Source of the DNA: Haloactinomyces albus
GTDB lineage: Bacteria > Actinomycetota > Actinomycetes > Mycobacteriales > Pseudonocardiaceae
Direction of reading: 5' to 3'
Length of the DNA: 64,000 nt
NCBI RefSeq assembly: GCF_031458135.1
Contig: NZ_JAVDXW010000001.1
Span: 62,001-126,000, forward strand
Shown here: piece after piece, positions 54,298 through 62,263 of the stretch
Numbering within the stretch: position 1 is the stretch's first letter
Layout: each line of letters begins with the position of its first letter
The notes under the pieces: model-generated
Told to the model about the DNA's origin: nothing
Databases searched by the model: none
Seen by the model: the letters and a program-made list of their open reading frames with translations, nothing else
Program-made: the position numbers and the translations under genes

Positions 54298-55698
54298 TCA
54301 GTCGGGACTGGCGAGACGGTTCCTCTCGTGCAACTGCTCCTTGATCTGCCCGATGCGCCGGGCGTCGTTATACAAATCGGCGTTGTGCATGGACTGCCGC
54401 AGCAGGTCGAAGCCGTCTTCCAGTTCGACCGTGAAGACATGCCGCGTCATGGTGGGCAGAACGCGCTGGAGTCGGTTGAGGAGTGTCCGCTGATCGCTCG
54501 GCTCCAGACGCGGCAATGCTCGCGAGAGAGCGATGAGTACGTCGCTGCAGGTCTGGTGTTGTCCCGAGATACCGGAAGCCGCGATGGCACCGGTGAGTCC
54601 GTCGATGATCCTGTCGGTCACCCGATCGTTGTAGACCAGCGGCAAGGGACCACCGAATGACTCGGCAGGTGGATGGATGTCCGGACCGCAAAAGTCCGCC
54701 AGCAGACTGTGCAGCGTCTCCACCGCAACCCGTGCCCCCTCCAGATCACCCGAGACCGCCGTGGCCGACCACGCCATGCTGCTCAATTGGTCCACGGCAT
54801 ACCCGGCATCGCGGTCGATGTCACGCATCCGGCCCAGGGTGAGCGCGTCGAGGACCGTCTCGGCAAGCCGATGCCGCTGCAGTGCGCTGCCACCGCGCAC
54901 TTCGGCCACGGTGGCCCCCGGCACCACGTGATCGCCCATGGCCACGACCAGTTCGACCTCCACCGCACCCCCGGTGCGGTCCAGGGCCTCGGCCAGCAGT
55001 CTCCCGTCGATGTGCACGAGGTAGCCGACCCGTTCCGCGATGACCTCGGCGCTGGGCGCACCCTCCTGCTGCGACTGTGCCCGGCAGCGGGCCAGCAACG
55101 GTCGCTGGCCCGCCCGAGCGCGCAGCGCCATCTCCTGGATGAGCCACACGGTCGAACTCGGTCGCATCTGATCAACCGTGCTGTAGACGAACACCAGCAA
55201 GAGGATGAACGTGGCCGAGGACAGCAGCAGCGTCAACGTGCCCGAGATGATCGCCTCCCCCGGTGGCACGAGGGTGAGGATCAGCAGGCAATAGATGGTC
55301 AGGCCGATGAACATCCCGAAGAAGGACTGGTTGATCTTTCGACGCAGGAACTGATCGAAGACCACGGGGCTGTACTTCGACGACTGGTGCTGCACGGCCA
55401 TGAGCAACACGAAGAAGATGATCGAGATGACCGTGAGCAGACCGGGGGTCACGGTCGACAGCAGCATGCTGGCTGCCTGTGGGGACACGACAACGGCCAC
55501 GGCCTGACGCACGGCCTGCCCCCAGAGCCCCGCGTTGCGGTCCAGGACGATTCCCCCCGCCGCGAGGGCGAGCCACACGCCGGTGATCAGCAGCGGCAGC
55601 AACAGAAATTCCTGGAGCGCGTACCGTGCTCGGTTCCGATGGCGCGGGCGCGCCCGTCCACGGCGGTCGGTGCTGCCTCCGTCGACCTGTTCGGCCAT
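54298..55698 (-). CDS. DUF2254 membrane protein
   Basis: A 466-residue protein with four membrane helices in the first 190 residues (LLLPLLITGVWLALAAGGIV; LLTVISIIFFVLLMAVQHQSSKYSPVVFDQFL; later two) and a large cytosolic part. VQHQSSKYSPVVFDQFLRRKINQSFFG is the DUF2254 hallmark. Start is placed at ATG 55698, with GGAGG ten bases before; ATG codons further upstream up to 55749 are possible. Function unknown. Confidence 0.85.
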   Translation of the reverse strand: MAEQVDGGSTDRRGRARPRHRNRARYALQEFLLLPLLITGVWLALAAGGIVLDRNAGLWGQAVRQAVAVVVSPQAASMLLSTVTPGLLTVISIIFFVLLMAVQHQSSKYSPVVFDQFLRRKINQSFFGMFIGLTIYCLLILTLVPPGEAIISGTLTLLLSSATFILLLVFVYSTVDQMRPSSTVWLIQEMALRARAGQRPLLARCRAQSQQEGAPSAEVIAERVGYLVHIDGRLLAEALDRTGGAVEVELVVAMGDHVVPGATVAEVRGGSALQRHRLAETVLDALTLGRMRDIDRDAGYAVDQLSSMAWSATAVSGDLEGARVAVETLHSLLADFCGPDIHPPAESFGGPLPLVYNDRVTDRIIDGLTGAIAASGISGQHQTCSDVLIALSRALPRLEPSDQRTLLNRLQRVLPTMTRHVFTVELEDGFDLLRQSMHNADLYNDARRIGQIKEQLHERNRLASPD

Positions 55699-56086
55699 GG
55701 CCGCACCGACCTCCGTTTCACCGTGGACAAGACTCATCCGCATCCGCATCGAAGGCTGCGGACACCAACCCGATGCACGCGACGAGCACACCGGGCTTCT
55801 CCGGGTATGCCCACCACGGCGCAATTCCTAACTCCTTCGCGAAGTCAACGATTTTCCGCGCACCTGCCTGATCGTCCCGACATCCGCTGCGAGCTCCGCC
55901 GAGCCGCGGCGGTACAACCGTGGGGACACAAAAAGTTGATCAGTAGCGGAGTTCCGCCGCAGGCTGCCCGCCCGTTCTCGGCCGGGATCGCCAGCGGGAA
56001 TGTTGTGCTCCCGAAAGGATGTGAGGCTGCGTGCGCCGTCACGATCGATCCGCCGATACGACTCGTCGTGTGGCCGGTGATGCCGC
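55699..56086. other. Divergent intergenic region DUF2254 / DUF457
   Basis: 388 bases with no supportable gene. CCGCCG-agccg-CGGCGG near 55900 is the only inverted repeat I see; no known motif. Confidence 0.3.
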
Positions 56087-56872
56087 ATGATGCGCGCCGG
56101 ACATGCGATCACCGGCCTGTGTGCCGGACTTGCCGCCGCACCCGCGTTGGGGGTGACCAGCCCGTCGGCGGTGGTGCTCGGCGGAGTCGTCACCGCCGGG
56201 GCCGCGTTGTTGCCGGATCTGGATCACCCGGGAGCCACCGCGAGTCGTCGGCTCGGTCGGCTGACCCGAGGTCTCTCCCATGGTCTGCGGGCCTGTTCCG
56301 CGAGCCTGTACGCGGCGACGAAAGGCCCCCGCGATGAGAACGGCAACGGCAAGCACCGGCACATGACCCACTCGCTGCTGTTCGCCGTGCTGCTCGGTGC
56401 GCTGGTGTGGTTCGGCTCCCAGCTCGCGGCCGAATGGCATCCGGCCGCCGGATTCGCCGCCGTCGTCGCGCCCGTCCTGTTCTGTCTGATGTTGGCCCAG
56501 GCCCAATTCGGACATTGGGTCGCCGTGGCCACCACCGCGGCCGCCATGCCGATCCTGACCGGCCAGGACGGACCTGTCGCCGCGATGAACGACCTGGCCG
56601 GGCCGATCGGCGTGCTGATCGGCCTCGGATGTTTCGTGCACTGCTTGGGCGATGCAATCACCAAGGCCGGGTGCCCGTTTCTGTTCCCGATCCCCATCGC
56701 AGGCGAAACCTGGTACGAGATCCGCCCACCTGCATTCCTGCGGTTCCGCGCCGGAGGCCGCGTGGAGAAGGTCCTGACCACGGTCGTGTTCATCCCGCTG
56801 GCCGTGTGGCTGCTGCTGATCACCCTCGCACCACTGGATCCGACCGGTCTCATGGCCACCATCGGGCTCTGA
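56087..56872 (+). CDS. Membrane-bound metal-dependent hydrolase, DUF457/YdjM-like
   Basis: A 261-residue membrane protein. Potential metal ligands appear in order: H in MRAGHAITG, LLPDLDHPGAT, KHRHMTHS and FVHCLGDAITKAGCPFLFP, the LexA-regulated YdjM/DUF457 pattern. Function in the family is not settled. It begins with ATG ATG at 56087. Convergent with the DHA2 exporter; a palindrome lies between. Confidence 0.85.
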   Translation: MMRAGHAITGLCAGLAAAPALGVTSPSAVVLGGVVTAGAALLPDLDHPGATASRRLGRLTRGLSHGLRACSASLYAATKGPRDENGNGKHRHMTHSLLFAVLLGALVWFGSQLAAEWHPAAGFAAVVAPVLFCLMLAQAQFGHWVAVATTAAAMPILTGQDGPVAAMNDLAGPIGVLIGLGCFVHCLGDAITKAGCPFLFPIPIAGETWYEIRPPAFLRFRAGGRVEKVLTTVVFIPLAVWLLLITLAPLDPTGLMATIGL

Positions 56873-56945
56873 TCCGGCACGTGTCGCTGCGCAGCGCCCA
56901 ACTCGAGCCGCAGCGGCCGAGGCAGGCGAGTCGGTCCACCAGCGT

Positions 56946-56971
56946 TGGTCAATTTCTCGAGAAATTGACCA
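56946..56971. terminator. 26-bp perfect palindrome between convergent genes
   Basis: TGGTCAATTTCTC followed by its exact reverse complement. It is AT-rich in the centre and begins 9 bases past the exporter stop. As RNA it makes an 11-bp stem with a four-base loop in either direction, so a bidirectional terminator is likely. Confidence 0.6.
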
Positions 56972-56979
56972 CGGAGGTC

Positions 56980-58563
56980 TCAGGACACGGTGGTGCCGGT
57001 GCGGCGGGGCAACCAAATCCAGGCGATGGCGGCAGCGATCAGGATCAGCCCGGCACCGGCGAGGTAGGCCGTCTGTGAGGCGCTCATCCACGAGGTGGCC
57101 ACCTCCTGTGCGAGAGCCTGCCCGCGCTCACCCAGCGACTCGGCGACCATCATCCCACCGGGCAGCGAGGACTCCGCCATCTGCTGGGCTTGTTCGGGAA
57201 GCCCGGTCAGCGCACCACTCACCTGTGCCGCATAGCTGCCACCGAGGATGCTGCCGAGCACGGCCACGCCCAGTGCGGCACCGACCTCGCGAGTGACGTC
57301 GTTGGTGGCCGACCCCATGCCGGCGCGTTCCTTGGGCACATGCGCCATGAGCTGGTCGGTGGCCGGTGCCATGGCCAGTGACATGCCGGTCGCCGTCACG
57401 GCCAGCGGAATCAGCAGATGCCAGTAGCCGGACTCCACCGTCAGCGTGCTCAGACCCGCCATGCCCAGTGCGGCCACCACCAGTCCCCCGGCGATGGTCA
57501 TCCGGGGCCCGAAGCGCCCGACGATGCGTGCCACCTGCGGCGCCACGACCATCATCATGACCGCCATCGGCAGCATCGTCGTCGAGGCACCCAGCGGGGT
57601 GTAGCCGTACACGATCTGCAGGGTCTGGCTCAACGCGAAGAACACCCCGATCATCGCGAAGAACACCAGCGTCAACGCCACGGCCGAGGCCGAGAAGCCG
57701 CTGCTGCGGAACAGCCGGACGTCGAGCATCGGATCGGTCACCCGTCGCTCCCAGACGACGAACGCGGCCACCAGCACCAGCCCGATCGCGACCATGACCA
57801 GGGTCTGCGGGGCCAGCCAACCGACGTGCTGGGCCTGGATCAGCGCGTAGACGACCAACGTGATGCCTGCCGTGGACAGCAACGCGCCGAGCAGGTCGAG
57901 GCCGCCGTGCCCGCCTCCCCGACCGGTGCGTGTCGGGACGTAGCGGATACCGCCCAGCACGGCGAGCACCACGACCGGGACGTTGATGGCGAACACCGAC
58001 TCCCAGGAGTAGTACTGGATGAGCAGGCCCGCGATCACCGGGCCGAGTGCGCTCCCGGCTCCGGAGATCGCCGCCCAGATGCCCACTGCCCTGGTGCGTT
58101 CCCCACTGGGAAAGACACTGGTCAGCACCGACAACGTCACCGGCATGATCATCGCGCCGCCGAGGCCGAGCAAACCGCGTGCTGCGATCAGCTCGGCACT
58201 GGAGGTCACGAACAGCCACACGTACAGCGAGACCGCACCGAACAGCACCAGTCCGGCCTGCAACATGCGCTTGCGTCCGTAGCGGTCGGCCAGCGCCGAG
58301 GTCGTGAACAGCAGTCCGGCGAACACCAGCGCGTAGGCATTGGAAAACCACTGCTGTTCGGCCGTGGAAGCCCCCAGGTCCCGGGAGAGCATGGGCAGAG
58401 CCACGCTCAGCGAGGTATTGGCCAGCATCGTGGCCGACAGCGCCAGACACAGGACGATCAGCGTCGCCCAGCGCCGCCGATAGACCGCCACATCGATGCC
58501 CTCGGCCAGCGCGCCGCTCTCCCCTGTTGTCGCCGCACCATCGACCGTGTTGCTCCGAGACAC
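56980..58563 (-). CDS. DHA2-type MFS drug exporter, 14 helices
   Basis: A 527-residue EmrB/QacA-type proton antiporter. Motif A ALADRYGRKRMLQAG, motif C-like WAAISGAGSALGPVIAGLLIQYYSWESVFAINVP, about 14 helices. GTG 58563 follows GGGGAG. It lies behind a palindromic operator and a divergent TetR, so it is probably induced by its substrate. A core shared with the glycosyltransferase operator suggests it exports the product of the 10-20 kb locus. Confidence 0.92.
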   Translation of the reverse strand: MSRSNTVDGAATTGESGALAEGIDVAVYRRRWATLIVLCLALSATMLANTSLSVALPMLSRDLGASTAEQQWFSNAYALVFAGLLFTTSALADRYGRKRMLQAGLVLFGAVSLYVWLFVTSSAELIAARGLLGLGGAMIMPVTLSVLTSVFPSGERTRAVGIWAAISGAGSALGPVIAGLLIQYYSWESVFAINVPVVVLAVLGGIRYVPTRTGRGGGHGGLDLLGALLSTAGITLVVYALIQAQHVGWLAPQTLVMVAIGLVLVAAFVVWERRVTDPMLDVRLFRSSGFSASAVALTLVFFAMIGVFFALSQTLQIVYGYTPLGASTTMLPMAVMMMVVAPQVARIVGRFGPRMTIAGGLVVAALGMAGLSTLTVESGYWHLLIPLAVTATGMSLAMAPATDQLMAHVPKERAGMGSATNDVTREVGAALGVAVLGSILGGSYAAQVSGALTGLPEQAQQMAESSLPGGMMVAESLGERGQALAQEVATSWMSASQTAYLAGAGLILIAAAIAWIWLPRRTGTTVS

Positions 58564-58592
58564 CCGTGCTCCCCTTCCGACACCAACCATAG

Positions 58593-58610
58593 TATGGCAG
58601 TACTGCCATA
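58593..58610. promoter_or_regulatory. Perfect 18-bp palindrome, TetR operator
   Basis: TATGGCAGTACTGCCATA lies 29 bp upstream of the exporter and 59 bp upstream of the TetR start. The core ATGGCA-N4-TGCCAT recurs at 20053-20070. A second inverted repeat TGTCAC-tg-GTGACA abuts it at 58611-58624. Confidence 0.75.
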
Positions 58611-58669
58611 TGTCACTGGTGACACCAGGCACAGTTGACTCTCACCTGCTGAACGACGAACCTGACACC

Positions 58670-59368
58670 ATGACGACTGCTGCAACCGAGGCAACCGAGG
58701 CAGCCGGGGCCGCCGAAGCCGGCGACGACACCGCCGCCGAAGCCCCGATGGGCAGGCGGCAACGCAAGGCCATCCGGACCCGGGCAAGCATCGAGGACGC
58801 CGCCCTGCGGTTGTTCACCGAGCAGGGCTTCGATGCCACGACGGTGGAGCAGATCGCCGAGGCCGCCGACATCGCACCCCGGACGTTCTTCCGCTACTTT
58901 CCGAGCAAGGACGCGGTCCTGTTCGGTGATCTCGGCGGTGAGACCGAGCGAATGCGGACGATCATGGACAGCCGCGCCTCCCACGAGCACCCCATGCGGT
59001 CCCTTGCCGCCGCGATGCTCGACGCCGCAGAGCGGATGGAACCCGACCGCGAGCAGCACCTGATGCGGGCCGAGCTACTCCACGCGCTGGACAACGCCGG
59101 AGACTACGAGCTGCACCTGCTGCGGCAGCAGTGGATGCAGGATGTGACGAACCTGGTCGCCGAACATCTCGGTGTCGATTCGGGCACCGACCCGCGTCCC
59201 GGTGCCTGGTCGATGACGCTGGTGAGCTGCTTCGGTTCCGCCATGCACGCCTGGCTCGTGCGCACCGACGACAGCATCACCCTGCGGCACATCCTCAGCG
59301 GGGTTCTCGCCGCCACATCCGAGGGGTTGGAACAGGCAACCGACGAGATCGCCTCAGCACCACGCTAA
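58670..59368 (+). CDS. TetR family regulator of the DHA2 exporter
   Basis: A 232-residue protein: acidic, Ala/Glu-rich N-terminus, then HTH ALRLFTEQGFDATTVEQIAEAADIAPRTFFRYFPSKDAVLF. The recognition helix RTFFRYF is the same as in the TetR at 38782, which fits their shared ATGGCA half-sites. ATG 58670 is used; ATG 58610 overlaps the operator and is unlikely. It most likely represses the exporter and itself. Confidence 0.9.
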   Translation: MTTAATEATEAAGAAEAGDDTAAEAPMGRRQRKAIRTRASIEDAALRLFTEQGFDATTVEQIAEAADIAPRTFFRYFPSKDAVLFGDLGGETERMRTIMDSRASHEHPMRSLAAAMLDAAERMEPDREQHLMRAELLHALDNAGDYELHLLRQQWMQDVTNLVAEHLGVDSGTDPRPGAWSMTLVSCFGSAMHAWLVRTDDSITLRHILSGVLAATSEGLEQATDEIASAPR

Positions 59369-59478
59369 CTCGTGTCCTGGTAGGTCTTGTGCTTCCGTCG
59401 TGACTGAGCACCGGTGGCCGACGAGCAGAGCTGTGCCGGTTTCGGTGCAACTGCGCGCCCGTGTGCCGGGGAGAGGGT

Positions 59479-59500
59479 GGAAGTTTCAGGGAAAACTTCC
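59479..59500. terminator. Hairpin between convergent tetR and selD
   Basis: GGAAGTTT-caggga-AAACTTCC, an 8-bp stem with six-base loop and A/T tracts on both arms' inner ends, about 110 bp past tetR and 10 bp past the selD stop. Suited for both directions. Confidence 0.6.
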
Positions 59501-59509
59501 GAGTCTCCC

Positions 59510-60526
59510 TCAGCACACGGTGATCAGGTGTTCGCCCTGGGCAACGAGTTCACCAATTACCGGGGCGCCCGGCACCTCTCCGGCCACCAGCAAGCCGCCG
59601 GATGTCTGCGCATCGGCCAGCAGCAGCGCCTCCTGCTCGGCAACGGCCGACAGGTCGACGTGCGGGTACACCCAGTCCAGGTTGCGCCGGGTGCCGCCGC
59701 TGACATAACCGTCACGCAGCGCTTCCCGCGCTCCGTTCAGATACGGCACGGCAGTCGAATCCACGATCGCCGACACACCGCTGGCACGGGCCGTTTTGAG
59801 CAGATGTCCAAGCAGACCGAAGCCGGTCACGTCGGTGGCGCACACGACACCGGCGGCGACGGCGTCGGTGGCAGCACGAGCGTTGAGCGTCGTCATCGTC
59901 TCGACGGCCTCGTCGAAGACCTCGCCGGTGGCCTTGTGCCTGCTGTTGAGCACCCCGATACCCAGCGGCTTGGTCAGCGACAACGGCATCCCGGCCCGCC
60001 CCGCGTCGTTGCGCAGCAGCGCTTCGGGATTCCCCACGCCGGTGACCGCCATACCGTACTTGGGTTCGGGATCGTCCACACTGTGCCCACCCGCGACGGG
60101 ACATCCCGCCTGCGCACCGATGTCGGCGCCGCCGCGCAGGACCTCCCGTGCCAGCTCGAACGGCAACACCTCGCGCGGCCAGGACAGCAGGTTCACCGCC
60201 ACCGCAGGCCGGGCACCCATGGCATACACATCGGACAAGGCGTTCGCCGCCGCGATCCGGCCCCAGTCGTAGGCATCGTCGACCACGGGAGTGAAGAAGT
60301 CCGCGGTGGCCACCACGGCCGTGTCCCCCGCGATCCGGACAGCGGCGGCATCGTCCCCATCGTCGAGACCGACCAGCAGCTCCCCTCCGTCCGACTGCTG
60401 CGGTCCCGTGAGCCCGGCCACCACGGATTCCAGCTCACCGGGTGGAATCTTGCACGCACATCCGCCGCCGTGCGCGTACTGCGTCAACCGATACGTCCGA
60501 TCCTGGGCAAGATCAAGGCTCGTCAT
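59510..60526 (-). CDS. selD: Selenide, water dikinase (selenophosphate synthase)
   Basis: A 338-residue enzyme that makes selenophosphate from selenide and ATP, the selenium donor for Sec-tRNA. The N-terminal YAHGGGCACKIPPGEL holds the catalytic C23 and K26; Cys, not Sec, is at the active site. DDAAAVRI, DFFTPVVDDAYDWGRIAAANALSDVYAMGARP and GGHSVDDPEPKYGMAVTG are further signatures. ATG 60526 is divergent from tRNA-Sec with 57 bp between. selA and selB are not in this window. Confidence 0.96.
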   Translation of the reverse strand: MTSLDLAQDRTYRLTQYAHGGGCACKIPPGELESVVAGLTGPQQSDGGELLVGLDDGDDAAAVRIAGDTAVVATADFFTPVVDDAYDWGRIAAANALSDVYAMGARPAVAVNLLSWPREVLPFELAREVLRGGADIGAQAGCPVAGGHSVDDPEPKYGMAVTGVGNPEALLRNDAGRAGMPLSLTKPLGIGVLNSRHKATGEVFDEAVETMTTLNARAATDAVAAGVVCATDVTGFGLLGHLLKTARASGVSAIVDSTAVPYLNGAREALRDGYVSGGTRRNLDWVYPHVDLSAVAEQEALLLADAQTSGGLLVAGEVPGAPVIGELVAQGEHLITVC

Positions 60527-60583
60527 CACTGGGAGGCTAGGGCATGTCGGCCGTGTGCGCACTCCACCGATATGGTGGCGCGT

Positions 60584-60679
60584 GGAGGCGTATGGGTGCC
60601 TGGTGGCCCCCGCGGTCTTCAAAACCGACGTGGCCGAGTACCTCGGTCAGGCGGGTTCGATTCCCGTCCGCCTCCGCCA
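60584..60679 (+). tRNA. selC: tRNA-Sec (anticodon TCA)
   Basis: A 96-base tRNA with acceptor GGAGGCG paired to CGCCTCC, an encoded CCA, T-arm GCGGG-TTCGATT-CCCGT, anticodon stem CGGT/ACCG around loop CTTCAAA with TCA at 60619-60621, and a long variable arm (GTGGCCGAGTACCTCGGTCA). These are the marks of bacterial tRNA-Sec, which reads UGA. Its neighbour is selD. Confidence 0.95.
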
Positions 60680-60841
60680 TCTTCTCCCCCGGCCTGTTCT
60701 CCCCGGTCGGCCCGAATGGGCAGCGGCAGCCCCGGAGACAACCTCCAGCGTCAACGCTGTGACAAGCACCACCCACTCGGCCCGGACGAACGCCGGGCAC
60801 TCGACTGACCGAGCATTCCCGGGTGTGTTAGAAATTGGCAC

Positions 60842-60932
60842 CGAGGGGAGTACTTCCTCGGGTCGGCCCGGTCAATACGGACATGTACTGGTGTCCCCGG
60901 GAGACCGTCCGCAGCGGGCGAAGGAGACCTCG
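60842..60932 (+). ncRNA. yybP-ykoY manganese riboswitch
   Basis: P1 pairs CGAGG (60842-60846) with CCTCG (60928-60932). The conserved strands GAGGGGAGTA and GGGCGAAGGAGACC carry the Mn2+-binding loops; GCCCGGTCAATACGGAC lies between. It sits directly upstream of terC, the usual target. Mn2+ should stabilise P1 and turn expression on. Confidence 0.9.
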
Positions 60933-60952
60933 AACGTGCATGCCGTTCGAGG
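60928..60952 (+). promoter_or_regulatory. Alternative hairpin hiding the terC ribosome site
   Basis: CCTCGAAC (60928-60935) is exactly complementary to GTTCGAGG (60945-60952), whose end overlaps the GGAGGG ribosome site (60951-60956). The same CCTCG closes the aptamer P1, so the two helices exclude each other. Confidence 0.8.
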
Positions 60953-60961
60953 AGGGATCCC

Positions 60962-61966
60962 GTGTCTGGTCCGACCGCTGTTCTCGCCGCCCCGGCTGAG
61001 TCGATCGGTTCACCGGTGTTGTGGGCAATCAGCATCGCTGTGCTGCTGGCCTTGCTGGCCACGGACTTTCTCATTACCCGCCGCCCGCACGAGGTCACGA
61101 TGCGCGAGGCCGTGGGGTGGTCGGTGTTCTACCTCGCGCTGCCGTTCGTCTTCGCCGTGTTCCTGTGGATGGCCTACAGCAATGGGCAGGCGCTGGAGTT
61201 CGTCACCGGGTTCGTGGTGGAGAAGTCCCTGTCGGTGGACAACCTGTTCGTGTTCATGCTCATCCTGTCCGGCTTCGCCGTACCGGAAGCACTGCAGCAG
61301 CGCGTGCTGCTGTACGGCATCGTCGGCGCACTGGTGCTGCGCGGCATCTTCATCGCGGCCGGTGCCGCCCTGCTGCAGGCCGGCACCTGGGCATTCCTGG
61401 TATTCGGCGCGATCCTGTTCGTCACCGCCGCCAAGATCCTGCACGAAGCACTCACCGGCTCGGCCTTCGACCGCGATGTGTCGCAGCTGCGTTCGGTACG
61501 GCTGCTGCGCCGGCTGATGCCGGTCACCGACGACTACCGCGGCACCCAGCTGACGGTCCGCGAACAAGGTCGGCGCGCCCTGACCCCGCTGACGGTGGTG
61601 GTCGTGGCGGTATTCGCCACCGACGTGGTCTTCGCCATCGATTCCGTGCCCGCCATCTACGGAATCACCGAGGACCCGTACCTGGTGTTCGCCACCAACG
61701 CCTTCGCCCTGCTGGGCCTGCGTGCCCTGTACTTCGTGCTGCACCGGGCGCTGGCCAAGCTCATCCACCTCAACCACGGCCTGGCCCTCATCCTCGCGTT
61801 CATCGGCGTGAAACTGGTGCTGCACTGGGCCCACGGAGTCTGGCCGGCAGTGCCGACCGTGCCCACCCCGCTGTCCCTGGCGGTCATCGTGCTGATCCTG
61901 ACCACCGTCACGCTGACCAGCCTGTACACCCGCCGCGGCTCGGAAGAAACCACATCCGGGAGCTGA
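60962..61966 (+). CDS. TerC family manganese exporter
   Basis: A 334-residue membrane protein with about nine helices. VEKSLSVDNLFVFMLIL and FATDVVFAIDSVPAIYGIT carry the acidic residues conserved in TerC/Alx/MeeF proteins. These export Mn2+, in part to load secreted enzymes. GTG 60962 follows GGAGGG. The manganese riboswitch upstream supports the role. Confidence 0.93.
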   Translation: MSGPTAVLAAPAESIGSPVLWAISIAVLLALLATDFLITRRPHEVTMREAVGWSVFYLALPFVFAVFLWMAYSNGQALEFVTGFVVEKSLSVDNLFVFMLILSGFAVPEALQQRVLLYGIVGALVLRGIFIAAGAALLQAGTWAFLVFGAILFVTAAKILHEALTGSAFDRDVSQLRSVRLLRRLMPVTDDYRGTQLTVREQGRRALTPLTVVVVAVFATDVVFAIDSVPAIYGITEDPYLVFATNAFALLGLRALYFVLHRALAKLIHLNHGLALILAFIGVKLVLHWAHGVWPAVPTVPTPLSLAVIVLILTTVTLTSLYTRRGSEETTSGS

Positions 61967-61968
61967 CC

Positions 61969-62094
61969 ATGCTCGAGTTGTTCCTCGGAGTCGGGCTCAT
62001 CGAACTCGGCGCGACCGTGCTTCTCCTGCTCGCCCTGCTGATCACCTGCACCGCCCTGTGGGATATCCACCCACCCAAAGGGCCCCAGCGGTAA
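61969..62094 (+). CDS. 41-residue membrane peptide (WDIH type)
   Basis: ATG 61969, two bases after the terC stop, with GGGAG in front. One long membrane helix (about 5-29) is followed by A-L-W-D-I-H and a short basic end. The W-D-I-H ending matches the 33-residue peptide at 45844. Co-transcription with terC suggests a small partner of the exporter. Confidence 0.65.
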   Translation: MLELFLGVGLIELGATVLLLLALLITCTALWDIHPPKGPQR

Positions 62095-62101
62095 GTAAAG
62101 C

Positions 62102-62148
62102 GGCAGGGTCGTGAATCGTCGTGAATCGTCGTGAATCACGGCCCTGCC
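62102..62148 (+). terminator. Hairpin with three tandem 10-bp repeats in the loop
   Basis: GGCAGGG (62102-62108) pairs with CCCTGCC (62142-62148). Between them CGTGAATCGT occurs twice (62110, 62120) and a third time as CGTGAATCAC (62130), which can fold back. It follows the terC operon by seven bases. Tandem GCCCTGCC-like units continue to about 62185. Confidence 0.55.
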
Positions 62149-62263
62149 GCCCTGCCGCCCTGACGTCCGCCCGGCCGCCCTGCCGCGTCGGCGAGGCACG
62201 CTGTGGCGGTGCGCCCGCCCGAGCCGAGGGAGTGCCCGCTCGGACGAGTGAGCTCGCCGAAGC

